From assembly GCA_041392475.1 (NCBI GenBank), contig JAWKLZ010000002.1, forward strand, positions 1,992,501-2,056,500: 64,000 nucleotides of DNA, written 5' to 3'. Source of the stretch: Chitinophagales bacterium (GTDB lineage: Bacteria; Bacteroidota; Bacteroidia; Chitinophagales; UBA2359). Positions 63,933-64,000 of this stretch are shown here, one piece after another. The position numbers and the translations under genes were made by a program. Each line of letters starts with the position of its first letter. Positions within the stretch are counted from its first letter, which is position 1. A model generated the notes under the pieces. That model searched no databases. It was not told where the DNA came from and saw nothing but the letters and a program-made list of their open reading frames with translations.

Positions 63933-64000
63933 TTGGACGAAAGAATATCGTTACATTGCAATATAATAATAATTTTTGCATTAAAAAACAAGACAATATT

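Noticed and set aside
1..64000. tRNA, rRNA or riboswitch genes
   Set aside because: None was found by eye. Clover-leaf-like or other structured RNA could be missed without a covariance search.

Overview
The window comes from the chromosome of a Bacteroidota bacterium, most likely a member of the Saprospiria or a close relative. The evidence is a type IX secretion (T9SS) C-terminal sorting domain, a PorP/SprF protein behind a giant PKD/gliding C-terminal adhesin, TonB and ExbD, DUF1573, DUF547, the lptE-TPR-secG cluster, IPTL-CTERM sorting signals, Bacteroidota-type promoters (TTTG-N20-TAnnTTTG) and low GC. There are no RNA genes, CRISPR arrays or prophage signatures.

Layout. 1-1437: very AT-rich two-gene unit (5'-truncated phosphoribosyltransferase-like protein plus NADAR protein), possibly a conflict/defence module. 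1438-2016: gene debris. 2017-4069: aldehyde dehydrogenase and a DUF1573 protein. 4280-9520: an accessory zone with a truncated transposase, three toxin-antitoxin (PIN/VapC-type) loci in different states of decay, and two duplicated IPTL-CTERM surface-protein genes sharing upstream blocks, repeats and terminators. 9637-25617 (minus): one 16-kb gene for a 5326-residue hybrid NRPS-PKS, read as A-PCP-sulfotransferase-KS-AT-ACP-aminotransferase-C-A-PCP-C-A-PCP-TE. 25904-32302: lipoproteins, DinB-like protein, transposase relics, LuxE-like protein, FKBP. 32560-34383: TonB and ExbD. 34399-42630: T9SS cargo, DUF2207 and LemA, DUF547, DUF697, S8 peptidase and a small partner. 43092-52098: giant PKD adhesin, PorP/SprF, an outer-membrane-like protein and a secreted nuclease-fold protein. 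52250-53578: a complete ISKra4-type insertion sequence with perfect ends and an 8-bp target duplication. 53599-57990: secG, TPR protein, lptE and membrane/secreted proteins. 58163-63932: SWIM/SNF2 helicase and the Hsp70 chaperone HscA.

The most striking feature is that several families of short dispersed repeats have entered protein-coding sequence in frame, chiefly in the linkers and loops of the megasynthase, but also in hscA and in the T9SS cargo gene. The same families occur between genes. The megasynthase is itself unusual: a sulfotransferase sits directly after the loading module, and a transaminase follows the single PKS module. This predicts a sulfated, beta-amino-acid-containing short peptide.

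The other strong candidates for something new are the PRTase-NADAR pair, an 8-bp tandem repeat whose copy number decides whether one IPTL-CTERM gene is in frame, and an S8 peptidase operon with a small conserved-looking partner.
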